Positions 8,776 to 17,177 of a DNA stretch of 64,000 nt are shown piece by piece (the stretch's first letter is position 1; the number at the start of each line of letters is the position of its first letter). Source of the DNA: Neisseria uirgultaei (GTDB lineage Bacteria > Pseudomonadota > Gammaproteobacteria > Burkholderiales > Neisseriaceae); the NCBI RefSeq assembly GCF_962719845.1, contig NZ_CAUIYF010000003.1:124001-188000 (forward strand). Direction: 5' to 3'. The notes under the pieces are model-generated. The model was not told the DNA's origin and ran no database searches. It was given only the letters and a program-made list of their open reading frames with translations. Position numbers and translations under genes: made by a program.

Positions 8776-9348
8776 ATGGACAATCACGCCGAAGCACACT
8801 GGCAAAACGGCTGGCTTCAAAGCATACGCCATACCCCGTCGCCCAATTTCAGCCCGAGGGAAACGGGGGAAACGGTTTCCTTAATCGTGCTGCACAACAT
8901 TTCGCTGCCGCCGTTCGAATACGGCACGGATGCGGTGGAAAAGCTGTTTGCCAACCGGCTCGACCCCGACGGGCATCCGTTCTTCAGCCTGATACACACT
9001 TTGCGCGTATCCAGCCATTTCTTAATCAAACGCGGCGGCGAAACGGTGCAGTTCGTATCATGCAGCGACATGGCGTACCACGCGGGCGTATCCTCGTTTC
9101 GTGGACGGGAAAAATGCAACGCGTTTTCCATCGGCGTCGAATTGGAAGGCTGCGATTTCGAGCCGTTTGCCGAAGCGCAATACCGTTCGCTCGAAGCCTT
9201 GTTGGACGCAATCTGCCGCCGCTACCCCATCACGGCGGTAACGGGACACCAAGACATCGCACCCGGCCGCAAAACCGACCCCGGCCATTTTTTCGACTGG
9301 CGGCGGATACGTGAGAAAGGGTTTCCCGTGGACAGAAATGCCGTCTGA
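8776..9348 (+). CDS. ampD: 1,6-anhydro-N-acetylmuramyl-L-alanine amidase
   Basis: Cytoplasmic zinc amidase of cell-wall recycling that removes the peptide from anhydromuropeptides. The 190-residue protein has the expected zinc ligands His40 (IVLHN), His158 (TGHQDIAPG) and Asp168 (KTDPGH). No signal peptide is present, which fits AmpD rather than a periplasmic amidase. The stop lies in an inverted uptake-sequence pair (9338-9371) that probably ends transcription. Confidence 0.95.
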   Translation: MDNHAEAHWQNGWLQSIRHTPSPNFSPRETGETVSLIVLHNISLPPFEYGTDAVEKLFANRLDPDGHPFFSLIHTLRVSSHFLIKRGGETVQFVSCSDMAYHAGVSSFRGREKCNAFSIGVELEGCDFEPFAEAQYRSLEALLDAICRRYPITAVTGHQDIAPGRKTDPGHFFDWRRIREKGFPVDRNAV

Positions 9349-9371
9349 AAACCACAGATTTCAGACGGCAT
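9338..9371 (+). terminator. Inverted uptake-sequence terminator after ampD
   Basis: Exact ATGCCGTCTGAA and its complement with a 10-base spacer, overlapping the ampD stop codon. Confidence 0.7.
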
Positions 9372-9541
9372 TTCGGAAAATTTCCGCTTATTTCGACACA
9401 CTGCTGTCAGACCCTGCAATTTTCGTTATAATTCAAACGTTATAACCGGTCGTTCCGTCAGACTGCCGGAAACGCAAGCCCGATTTAACCGCAGTACCCG
9501 CACTTTGCGTATCCTGCATCTCGAAATTTAAAGTGATTGCC

Positions 9542-10828
9542 ATGATTTACATCGTACTGTTTCTAGCCGTCGTCCTCGCCGTTGTCGCCTACAATATGTA
9601 TCAGGAAAACCAATACCGCAAAAAAGTGCGCGACCAGTTCGGACACTCCGACAAAGATGCCCTGCTCAACAGCAAAACCAGCCATGTCCGCGACGGCAAA
9701 CCGTCCGGCGGACCGGTCATGATGCCGAAACCCCAACCGGCGGTCAAAAAAACGGCAAAACCCCAAGACCCCGCCATGCGCAACCTGCAAGAACAGGATG
9801 CCGTCTACATCGCCAAGCAGAAACAGGCAAAAGCCTCCCCGTTCAAAACCGAAATCGAAACCGTCTTGGAAGAAAGCGGCATTATCGACAACTCCGCCCA
9901 CACCGCTTCCGAACCCCAAACCGGACATTCCGCACCAAAACCTGCCGACGCGCCGACAAAACCCGTTCCTGTCCCGCAAACGCCGGCAAAACCGCTGATT
10001 ACGCTCAAAGAGCTGTCGAAGGTCGAGCTGCCCTGGTTTGACGTGCGCTTCGATTTCATTTCCTATATCGCGCTGACCGAAGCCAAAGAACTGCACGCAC
10101 TGCCGCGCCTTTCCAACCGCTGCCGCTACCAGATTGTCGGCTGCACCATGGACGACCATTTCCAGATTGCCGAACCCATCCCGGGCATCCGCTATCAGGC
10201 ATTTATCGTGGGTATTCAGGCAGTCAGCCGCAACGGACTTGCCTCGCAGGAAGAACTCTCCGCATTCAACCGCCAGGTGGACGCATTCGCACAAAGCATG
10301 GGTGGTCAGACGCTGCACACCGACCTTGCCGCCTTTATCGAAGTGGCTTCCGCACTGGACGCATTCTGCGCGCGCGTCGACCAGACCATCGCCATCCATT
10401 TGGTTTCCCCGACCAGCATCAGCGGCGTAGAACTGCGTTCCGCCGTAACGGGCGTGGGTTTCGTTTTGGAAGACGACGGCGCGTTCCACTATACCGACAC
10501 GTCGGGTTCGACCATGTTCTCCATCTGCACGCTCAACAACGAGCCGTTTACCAATGCCCTTTTGGACAACCAGTCCTACAAAGGCTTCAGTATGCTGCTC
10601 GACATCCCGCACTCTCCGGCAGGCGAAAAAACTTTTGACGACCTCTTTATGGATTTGGCGGTACGCCTGTCCGGCCAGTTGAACCTGAATCTGGTCAACG
10701 ACAAAATGGAAGAAGTTTCGACCCAATGGCTCAAAGACGTACGCACTTATGTATTGGCGCGTCAGTCCGAGATGCTCAAAGTCGGTATCGAACCGGGCGG
10801 CAAAACCGCCCTGCGCCTGTTCTCCTAA
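9542..10828 (+). CDS. zipA: Cell division protein ZipA
   Basis: Bitopic membrane protein that binds FtsZ and tethers the Z ring. An N-terminal membrane helix (about 2-18) is followed by a basic segment, then a Pro/Ala/Lys-rich unstructured linker (about 55-160). The C-terminal ZipA FtsZ-binding domain covers about 290-428 (TSISGVELRSAVTGVGF, STMFSICTLNNEPF, GFSMLLDIPHSP). I start at the ATG at 9542, since the frame-opening GTG at 9533 has no advantage. A terminator hairpin follows. Confidence 0.92.
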   Translation: MIYIVLFLAVVLAVVAYNMYQENQYRKKVRDQFGHSDKDALLNSKTSHVRDGKPSGGPVMMPKPQPAVKKTAKPQDPAMRNLQEQDAVYIAKQKQAKASPFKTEIETVLEESGIIDNSAHTASEPQTGHSAPKPADAPTKPVPVPQTPAKPLITLKELSKVELPWFDVRFDFISYIALTEAKELHALPRLSNRCRYQIVGCTMDDHFQIAEPIPGIRYQAFIVGIQAVSRNGLASQEELSAFNRQVDAFAQSMGGQTLHTDLAAFIEVASALDAFCARVDQTIAIHLVSPTSISGVELRSAVTGVGFVLEDDGAFHYTDTSGSTMFSICTLNNEPFTNALLDNQSYKGFSMLLDIPHSPAGEKTFDDLFMDLAVRLSGQLNLNLVNDKMEEVSTQWLKDVRTYVLARQSEMLKVGIEPGGKTALRLFS

Positions 10829-10842
10829 AATCGAATGCAATC

Positions 10843-10877
10843 AAAGCGGATATGTCGTTACGGCATATCCGCTTTTT
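10843..10877 (+). terminator. Terminator of zipA
   Basis: A 12-bp inverted repeat AAAGCGGATATG / CATATCCGCTTT with a 9-base loop, followed by seven T. Confidence 0.85.
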
Positions 10878-10911
10878 TTCGGGTAAAATTCAGCTGTTTT
10901 CAACCTATCAT

Positions 10912-10965
10912 TTTTCAGACGACCTTTGCCCGTTTCATCCCGTATCAGACAAAGGTCGTCTGAAA
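10912..10965. repeat. Inverted pair of AGGTCGTCTGAA uptake sequences
   Basis: TTCAGACGACCT and AGGTCGTCTGAA, in inverted orientation about 25 bases apart, lie just upstream of ligA. This is the AG-muc dialect of the DNA uptake sequence, not the ATGCCGTCTGAA dialect that dominates the window. A near match (GGGTCGTCTGAA) also lies inside ligA at about 12640. Confidence 0.8.
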
Positions 10966-10975
10966 ACCTTCTCTC

Positions 10976-13513
10976 ATGAATCCAAACTCAAAACATAACA
11001 CTAACCTTACCAATCTTCTTAAACCGTCTGATAGTGATATAAAACAATTTGCCGCACAACACATCTGCCGCCTCACCGACCTCCTCAACCGCTACGCCTA
11101 CGAATACTACACCCTCGATGCGCCCAGCGTACCCGATGCCGAATACGACCGCCTGTTCCGTGAACTCGAAGCCCTCGAGCTGAACCATCCCGAGCTCAAG
11201 CTGCCCGACAGCCCGACTCAGCGTGTCGGCGGCGAGCCTTTGGCGGGATTTGCCGAAGTACGCCACGAAGTGCCGATGCTGTCGCTGACCAACGCTTTTT
11301 CCCCGCAAGATGAAAACGGCGTGTTCGACCATGCCGAAATGTACGCCTTCGACCAACGCGTGCGCGACGGCTTGGACGGCGGCAATCCCGAATACGTTAT
11401 CGAACCCAAATTCGACGGCCTCGCCATCAGCCTGCTCTACCGCGACGGCGTATTGGTGCAGGCGGCAACGCGCGGCGACGGTACGACGGGCGAAGACGTT
11501 ACCCAAAACGTCAAAACCGTCGCCAATATCCCCCTGCGGCTACACGGCGAAAACGCGCCCGAACTCATCGAAGTGCGCGGCGAAGTGCTGATGCTCAAAG
11601 CCGACTTTGCCGCGCTCAATAAACGTCAAGCCGAAAACGGGCAAAAATCCTTTGCCAATCCGCGCAACGCCGCTGCCGGCAGCCTGCGCCAACTCGATTC
11701 GCGCATCACCGCGCAACGCAAACTGCACTTTTTCCCCTACTCGATTGCCCGCCAGCAAGGCGGTTTCGTCGCGGAAGAGCATATCCAAGAACTCGCCTAT
11801 TTCCGAGAACTCGGCTTCAGCCTACCCGACGGCAATTTCGGCTGTTTCAAAAATATCGGCGAAGTATTGGCATTTTACGAACAAATGCAGCAAAAACGCC
11901 CTGAGCTGCCCTATGAAATCGACGGCATGGTCGTCAAAGTCAACAGCTTGGCGCAACAGCGCGAACTCGGCTTCATCTCCCGTGCGCCGCGCTGGGCGAT
12001 TGCCCACAAATTCCCCGCCGAAGAAGCCCTGACCGTCGTCGAAGCCATAGACGTACAAATCGGGCGCACCGGCGCGGTTACCCCCGTCGCCCGCCTGCAA
12101 CCCGTATTCGTCGGCGGCGTAACCGTCACCAACGCCACTCTGCACAATCAGGACGAAGTATCGCGTAAAGACGTGCGCATCGGCGATACCGTCGTCGTGC
12201 GCCGCGCCGGAGACGTGATTCCCGAAGTTGTACGCGTGATTTTCGAACGCCGCCCGATGCAGGAAACCGCCGTTGCCGTTTCAGACGGCATCAAATACCA
12301 ACAAGACGACCTGTTTGCCGAAGCACCGGCTGCAAACCAAACCCAATCCGTTCCGCTCCACAAGCCCTACCGCCTGCCGACCCATTGCCCCATCTGCCGC
12401 AGCGAAATCGAACGCGAAGAAGGCGAAGCCGTCGCTCGATGCAGCGGCGGCATGCTTTGTCAGGCACAACGCGCACAAGGCTTAATCCACTTCGCCTCGC
12501 GCAAAGCCATGGACATCGACGGACTCGGTCAAAAACAAATCGAGCAACTTGTCGCCCAAGACCTCGTCCGCCATTTTGCCGACCTCTACCGCCTCGACAT
12601 CCCGACCTTGCAAAAAATGAAGGAAACGGCGGATAAAGGGTCGTCTGAAAACGAAGACGGCGACACAGAAACGGTTTCAGGCGACCTGTCTGAATCCAAT
12701 ACCCCAAACGGCAAAAAACAGCCGACCAAGTGGGCGGAAAACATCCTCGCAGGCATAGAAGCCAGCAAAACGCCCGAACTCGCCCGCTTCCTGTTCGCGC
12801 TCGGCATCCGCCACGTCGGCGAACGCACCGCCAAAACACTGGCGCAGGCATTCGGTTCGCTGGAACACGTCCGCCGCGCGCCCGAACCCATCCTCGCCTG
12901 CCTGCCCGACATCGGCACCGTCGTGGCGCGTTCCATCGCCCACTTCTTTGCCCAAGCCGAACAGCAGGCGATGATAGACGAACTGCTCGCCGCAGGCGTT
13001 GCCCCGCAAACCCAAGCCGTCAGCCTGCCTGCCGCACAATATGCCGAACCGCAACGCTGGATCGCCCGCCTGCCCAGTTTCAAAATCAGCGAAAACAAAG
13101 CCCAAGCCTTATGGGAACTCGCCGGCAAAAACATAGAAGGCCTGCAAAACGACAAAGCCCTCCCTGCCGACTGGCAGGCGTGGCGCAGCGAACCACAAAA
13201 CGCCGCCCTGCTCGAAAACCTGAAAACCTTCTTCGCGCAAATGCCGTCTGAAGACGAAGCGGCGCAAGGTTCAGACGGCATCAATAAAGCCGTGGCGAGC
13301 AAAACCTTTGTGTTAACCGGCACCCTGCCCACGCTCAAACGCGACCAAGCCCAAGCATTAATCGAAGCCGCAGGCGGCAAAGTTTCCGGCAGCGTGTCCA
13401 AAAAAACCGATTACGTCGTCGCCGGAGAAGCCGCGGGCAGCAAGCTGGAAAAAGCCAATGCCTTGGGCGTTTCCGTCCTCAGCGAAGCCGACCTGCTTAC
13501 CCTGCTCGGCTGA
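10976..13513 (+). CDS. ligA: NAD-dependent DNA ligase
   Basis: Seals nicks in replication and repair using NAD. The domain order is Ia (EYYTLDAP), adenylation with lysine nucleophile K145 in EPKFDGLA, OB fold, four-Cys zinc finger (CPIC...C...C near 463-485), HhH and C-terminal BRCT (VLTGTLPTL onward). At 845 residues it is well above the usual 670-700. The excess comes from low-complexity inserts after the OB fold (about 435-455), in the HhH region (about 545-580) and before BRCT (about 758-772). Several of these encode uptake sequences (SDGI, MPSE). The extra length is probably tolerated. Confidence 0.97.
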   Translation: MNPNSKHNTNLTNLLKPSDSDIKQFAAQHICRLTDLLNRYAYEYYTLDAPSVPDAEYDRLFRELEALELNHPELKLPDSPTQRVGGEPLAGFAEVRHEVPMLSLTNAFSPQDENGVFDHAEMYAFDQRVRDGLDGGNPEYVIEPKFDGLAISLLYRDGVLVQAATRGDGTTGEDVTQNVKTVANIPLRLHGENAPELIEVRGEVLMLKADFAALNKRQAENGQKSFANPRNAAAGSLRQLDSRITAQRKLHFFPYSIARQQGGFVAEEHIQELAYFRELGFSLPDGNFGCFKNIGEVLAFYEQMQQKRPELPYEIDGMVVKVNSLAQQRELGFISRAPRWAIAHKFPAEEALTVVEAIDVQIGRTGAVTPVARLQPVFVGGVTVTNATLHNQDEVSRKDVRIGDTVVVRRAGDVIPEVVRVIFERRPMQETAVAVSDGIKYQQDDLFAEAPAANQTQSVPLHKPYRLPTHCPICRSEIEREEGEAVARCSGGMLCQAQRAQGLIHFASRKAMDIDGLGQKQIEQLVAQDLVRHFADLYRLDIPTLQKMKETADKGSSENEDGDTETVSGDLSESNTPNGKKQPTKWAENILAGIEASKTPELARFLFALGIRHVGERTAKTLAQAFGSLEHVRRAPEPILACLPDIGTVVARSIAHFFAQAEQQAMIDELLAAGVAPQTQAVSLPAAQYAEPQRWIARLPSFKISENKAQALWELAGKNIEGLQNDKALPADWQAWRSEPQNAALLENLKTFFAQMPSEDEAAQGSDGINKAVASKTFVLTGTLPTLKRDQAQALIEAAGGKVSGSVSKKTDYVVAGEAAGSKLEKANALGVSVLSEADLLTLLG

Positions 13514-13517
13514 ACCT

Positions 13518-13546
13518 ATGCCGTCTGAACCGCCTTCAGACGGCAT
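13518..13546 (+). terminator. Inverted uptake-sequence terminator after ligA
   Basis: Exact ATGCCGTCTGAA and complement with a 5-base loop, 5 bases after the ligA stop. Little poly-T follows, so termination may be partial. Confidence 0.6.
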
Positions 13547-13569
13547 TGTCCACTTTTCCGAACCACACC

Positions 13570-14745
13570 ATGCACACCATTTCCTTTCCAAACCGCACCC
13601 GACTCACCGCCCTGCCGCCCCTGTCGCTTTACATCCACATCCCGTGGTGCATCAAAAAATGCCCGTATTGCGACTTCAATTCCCACAGCCTGAAAAACGG
13701 ATTGCCCGAAGCCGCCTATATCGACGCGCTGCTGACCGATTTGCAGCTTGAATTGCCCAATATTTGGGGCAGGCCGGTGGAAACAATCTTTTTCGGCGGC
13801 GGTACGCCCAGCCTGTTTCAGGCGGAATCAATCGACCGTTTGTTGAGCGGCGTGCGTTCGCTGTTGCGCTTGCAGCCGGAAGCGGAAATTACGTTGGAAG
13901 CCAATCCGGGTACGTTTGAAATCGAGAAGTTTCAAGGATTTAAAGACGCGGGTATCACGCGGCTTTCTATTGGTGTGCAGAGTTTCAACGACGATATGCT
14001 TGCGCGGCTGGGGCGCGTCCACAATGGCAAAGAAGCCTTAACCGCCATAGCTACTGCCTTGAAATTATTTGATAAAGTCAATATCGACTTGATGTACGCC
14101 CTGCCGAACCAGACCGTTCAGACGGCATTGGACGACGTGCAAACCGCCATCGCCACGGGCGCAACCCACATCAGCGCGTATCATCTGACCATGGAGCCGA
14201 ACACGCCGTTCGGTCATACACCGCCGAAAGGTTTGCCGCAAGACGAAGCAGCATTGGACATCGAAGACGCGGTACACGGCGCGCTGGAAGGCACGGGTTT
14301 TATCCACTACGAAACATCGGCTTTTGCGAAACCCGCCATGCAGTGCCGCCACAATTTGAACTACTGGCAGTTCGGCGATTATTTAGGCATAGGCGCGGGC
14401 GCGCACGGCAAAATCTCCTATCCCGACCGCATCGAACGCACCGTCCGCCGCCGCCACCCCAACGACTACCTCGCCCTAATGCAAAGCCAACCGAGCGAAG
14501 CCGTTGAACGCAAAACCGTCGCCGCCGAAGATTTGCCGTTCGAATTCATGATGAACGCCCTGCGCCTGATCGACGGCGTACCCGCCGCGATGTTACAGGA
14601 ACGCACGGGCGTACCCGCCGCCAAAATCATGGCGCAAATCGAAACGGCAAGGCAAAAAGGCCTGCTGGAAACCGACCCGACCGTGTTCCGCCCGACCGAA
14701 CGGGGACGGTTGTTTTTAAACGATTTATTGCAGTGTTTTTTATAA
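13570..14745 (+). CDS. hemW: Radical SAM haem chaperone HemW
   Basis: HemN-like radical SAM protein, now generally regarded as a haem-trafficking protein rather than a coproporphyrinogen oxidase. From the ATG at 13570 it has 391 residues with CxxxCxxC at Cys27, Cys31 and Cys34 (WCIKKCPYC), then FFGGGTPS and the SIGVQSFND segment. It lacks the extra N-terminal residues typical of true HemN. The ATG at 13570 is preferred over an upstream TTG that lies in the uptake-sequence hairpin. Confidence 0.9.
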   Translation: MHTISFPNRTRLTALPPLSLYIHIPWCIKKCPYCDFNSHSLKNGLPEAAYIDALLTDLQLELPNIWGRPVETIFFGGGTPSLFQAESIDRLLSGVRSLLRLQPEAEITLEANPGTFEIEKFQGFKDAGITRLSIGVQSFNDDMLARLGRVHNGKEALTAIATALKLFDKVNIDLMYALPNQTVQTALDDVQTAIATGATHISAYHLTMEPNTPFGHTPPKGLPQDEAALDIEDAVHGALEGTGFIHYETSAFAKPAMQCRHNLNYWQFGDYLGIGAGAHGKISYPDRIERTVRRRHPNDYLALMQSQPSEAVERKTVAAEDLPFEFMMNALRLIDGVPAAMLQERTGVPAAKIMAQIETARQKGLLETDPTVFRPTERGRLFLNDLLQCFL

Positions 14746-15120
14746 GCGCAAACAAATCGGCGGCCGCCCGGGAAAACCCGCCCCGAACGCGGCCGGCAAA
14801 TATGCTTATCGATGGAAAACGCAGCCACATCCCCCGCCGGGCGTTTCAGACGGCACAGCCGCCGCCGGAAATGTCCGACGCTTAAGGCAACGCCGCACAC
14901 AAAAAACCGTACGCCTGCGCCTGCAACAATCCGACAGATACCGCCGCCGCGCCTTTGCGGTTTTTTCCAAACCGTTTGCAAGTTCCACCCGTCCGCCGCG
15001 TGATGCCGCCGCCACCATTTAAAGGCAACGCGCGGGTTAACGGCTTTGCCGTCGGCAGAGCAGCCGGATGCCGCCGCGTATCTTGAGGCATTGAAAATAT
15101 TACGATGCAAAAAGAAAATT
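14746..15120. other. GC-rich intergenic region
   Basis: Nothing recognisable as a gene. It contains GC-rich dyads just after hemW (about 14760-14800) and one uptake-sequence core near 14845. Long open frames on the minus strand have implausible composition and I discount them. Confidence 0.4.
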
Positions 15121-15124
15121 TCAG

Positions 15125-15130
15125 TATAAT
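15125..15130 (+). promoter_or_regulatory. Candidate -10 of nspA
   Basis: TATAAT lies 63 bases before the nspA start. The -35 is weak (TTACGA, 19 bases upstream). Confidence 0.5.
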
Positions 15131-15192
15131 ACGGCAGGATTCTTTAACGGATTCTTAACAATTTTTCTCCCTAACCATAAAGGAACCAAAAT

Positions 15193-15720
15193 ATGAAAAA
15201 AGCACTTGCCGCACTGATTGCCCTCGCCCTCCCGACCGCCGCACTGGCAGAAGGCGCATCCGGCTTTTACGTCCAAGCCGATGCCGCACACGCCAAAGCC
15301 TCAAGCTCTTTAGGTTCTGCCAAAGGCTTCAGCCCGCGCATCTCCGCAGGCTACCGCATCAACGACCTCCGCTTCGCCGTCGATTACACGCGCTACAAAA
15401 ACTATAAACAAGTCCCATCCACCGATTTCAAACTTTACAGCATCGGCGCGTCCGCCATTTACGACTTCGACACCCAATCGCCCGTCAAACCGTATCTCGG
15501 CGCGCGCTTGAGCCTCAACCGCGCCTCCGTCGACTTGGGCGGCAGCGACAGCTTCAGCCAAACCTCCACCGGTCTCGGCGTATTGGCGGGCGTAAGCTAT
15601 GCCGTTACCCCGAATGTCGATTTGGATGCCGGCTACCGCTACAACTACGTCGGCAAAGTCAACACTGTCAAAAACGTCCGCTCCAGCGAACTGTCCGCCG
15701 GCGTGCGCGTCAAATTCTGA
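15193..15720 (+). CDS. nspA: Neisserial surface protein A
   Basis: Small eight-stranded outer-membrane barrel of the Opa/OmpA-like family. It binds factor H in meningococci and has been studied as a vaccine antigen. The 175-residue precursor has a 19-residue signal peptide ending TAALA, then alternating strands and surface loops. It ends in the outer-membrane signature with C-terminal Phe (GVRVKF). The loop NYKQVPSTDFK appears one residue longer than the meningococcal form I remember. A strong terminator follows. Confidence 0.95.
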   Translation: MKKALAALIALALPTAALAEGASGFYVQADAAHAKASSSLGSAKGFSPRISAGYRINDLRFAVDYTRYKNYKQVPSTDFKLYSIGASAIYDFDTQSPVKPYLGARLSLNRASVDLGGSDSFSQTSTGLGVLAGVSYAVTPNVDLDAGYRYNYVGKVNTVKNVRSSELSAGVRVKF

Positions 15721-15738
15721 TATACGCCTTATTCCGCA

Positions 15739-15766
15739 AACCGCCGAGCCTTCGGCGGTTTTTTGT
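15739..15766 (+). terminator. Terminator of nspA
   Basis: AACCGCCGA / TCGGCGGTT hairpin with a tight loop followed by TTTTTTG. Confidence 0.85.
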
Positions 15767-15866
15767 TTTCAACATCCATGCCGTCTGAAACTACACAAGC
15801 CGGCGGTTTTGTACGATAATCCCGAACGCTGCGGCTTCTGCCGCCCTATTTTTTAAGGAATCCGAA

Positions 15867-16256
15867 ATGTCCAAAACCATCATCCACACCGACAAAGCCC
15901 CTGCCGCCATCGGCGCATACAGCCAAGCCGTCCGAGCAGGCGACACCGTTTACATGAGCGGTCAAATCCCCCTCGATCCCGCCACCATGACCGTCGTCGG
16001 CAACGGCGATTTCCGCGCCGAAGCGCGCCAGGTCTTTAAAAACCTGCAAGCCGTCGCCGAAGCGGCAGGCGGTTCGCTGGACGACATCGTCAAACTCAAC
16101 GCCTACCTGACCGACCTTGCCAACTTCGCCGTCTTCAACGAAGTGATGGCGGAATTTATCGCCGAGCCGTTCCCCGCCCGCGCCGCCGTCGGCGTTGCCT
16201 CGCTGCCCAAAGGCGTGCAGGTTGAAGCCGAAGCCGTCCTCGTTTTGAACGCATAA
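15867..16256 (+). CDS. ridA: RidA family enamine/imine deaminase
   Basis: Hydrolyses reactive enamine/imine intermediates released by PLP enzymes such as threonine dehydratase. The 129-residue protein has GAYSQAVRAGDTVYMSGQIPLDP near the N-terminus and the substrate-carboxylate arginine in PARAAVGVASLPKG near the C-terminus. The family normally forms trimers. Strong AAGGAA ribosome site. It is followed by apaH 76 bases on, and they may share a transcript. Confidence 0.94.
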   Translation: MSKTIIHTDKAPAAIGAYSQAVRAGDTVYMSGQIPLDPATMTVVGNGDFRAEARQVFKNLQAVAEAAGGSLDDIVKLNAYLTDLANFAVFNEVMAEFIAEPFPARAAVGVASLPKGVQVEAEAVLVLNA

Positions 16257-16332
16257 TTCCACGTTCAGACGGCATAAGATTTCCAACTGTGCCGTCCGAA
16301 CCGCAATACTTTCCCACTTCACAACACCCGCA

Positions 16333-17163
16333 ATGGCACATTACGCAATCGGCGACATCCAAGGCTGCTTCGACGAACTGACCGCGCTGCTCGGCAAAAT
16401 CGGCTTCAACCACGGCACGGACACCCTCTGGCTGACGGGCGACATCGTCAACCGCGGCCCGAAATCCCTCGAAACGCTGCAATTCTGCATCCGTCACGAA
16501 AACAGCGTGCAAATCGTCCTCGGCAACCACGACCTGCACCTGCTCGCCGTCGGCTGCGGCGAAGGCGCGCTCAAACGCAGCGACACAATCGAACCCATAC
16601 TCAAACACCCCGACGGCAGAAAAATGCTCGACTGGCTGCGTGCGCAACCGCTGTTGATACGCGAGGGCAGCCGCGTGATGGTACACGCCGGCATCCTGCC
16701 GCAATGGTGCATAGCCAAAGCCGAATCGCTCGCTAGAGAAGCCGAAGCCGAACTGCGCGGCAAAAAATACGTCAAATTCTTTTCCAAAATGTACGGCAAC
16801 AAACCGGCCGCGTGGGATGAAGGTTTGGAAGGCTATGCCCGCCTGCGCTTCATCGTCAACGCATTCACGCGGATGCGCGCCCTGACCTTTAAAAACGAAC
16901 TGGATTTCGACTACAAATCCACAGTGAAAAAAATGCCGCTTTACCTGCGCCCGTGGTTCAAAGCCCCCGACCGGCAAAACCTCGACCACACCATCATCTT
17001 CGGACACTGGTCCTCGCTGGGCTACACGAATGCCGACAACGTCATCTCGCTGGACACCGGCGCGCTGTGGGGCGGGCAGCTGACCGCCGTCAACCTCGAA
17101 ACGGAAGAAATTACCCAAGTCCAAGCCGCCGGCGGCATAGACTGGAAAAGCTTCGCAAAATAA
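16333..17163 (+). CDS. apaH: Symmetrical bis(5'-nucleosyl)-tetraphosphatase
   Basis: Hydrolyses Ap4A to two ADP and can also remove Np4 caps from RNA. The 276-residue protein has the metallophosphoesterase motifs in order: GDIQGC (7-12), GDIVNRGP (about 37), GNHD (about 62) and GHWSSLG near the C-terminus. Gln replaces the more common His in the first motif, as is typical of ApaH. It is followed by trkH after 14 bases. Confidence 0.95.
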   Translation: MAHYAIGDIQGCFDELTALLGKIGFNHGTDTLWLTGDIVNRGPKSLETLQFCIRHENSVQIVLGNHDLHLLAVGCGEGALKRSDTIEPILKHPDGRKMLDWLRAQPLLIREGSRVMVHAGILPQWCIAKAESLAREAEAELRGKKYVKFFSKMYGNKPAAWDEGLEGYARLRFIVNAFTRMRALTFKNELDFDYKSTVKKMPLYLRPWFKAPDRQNLDHTIIFGHWSSLGYTNADNVISLDTGALWGGQLTAVNLETEEITQVQAAGGIDWKSFAK

Positions 17164-17177
17164 CGGACCGCCCCACT

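Noticed and set aside
9563..10840. 425-codon open frame on the minus strand opposite zipA
   Set aside because: Shadow of a GC-rich gene. The plus frame matches ZipA along its length; the antisense product has no domain and biased composition.
14466..15110. 214-codon minus-strand frame over the hemW end and the nspA upstream gap
   Set aside because: Overlaps hemW coding sequence, Arg/Cys-rich composition, no recognisable family.
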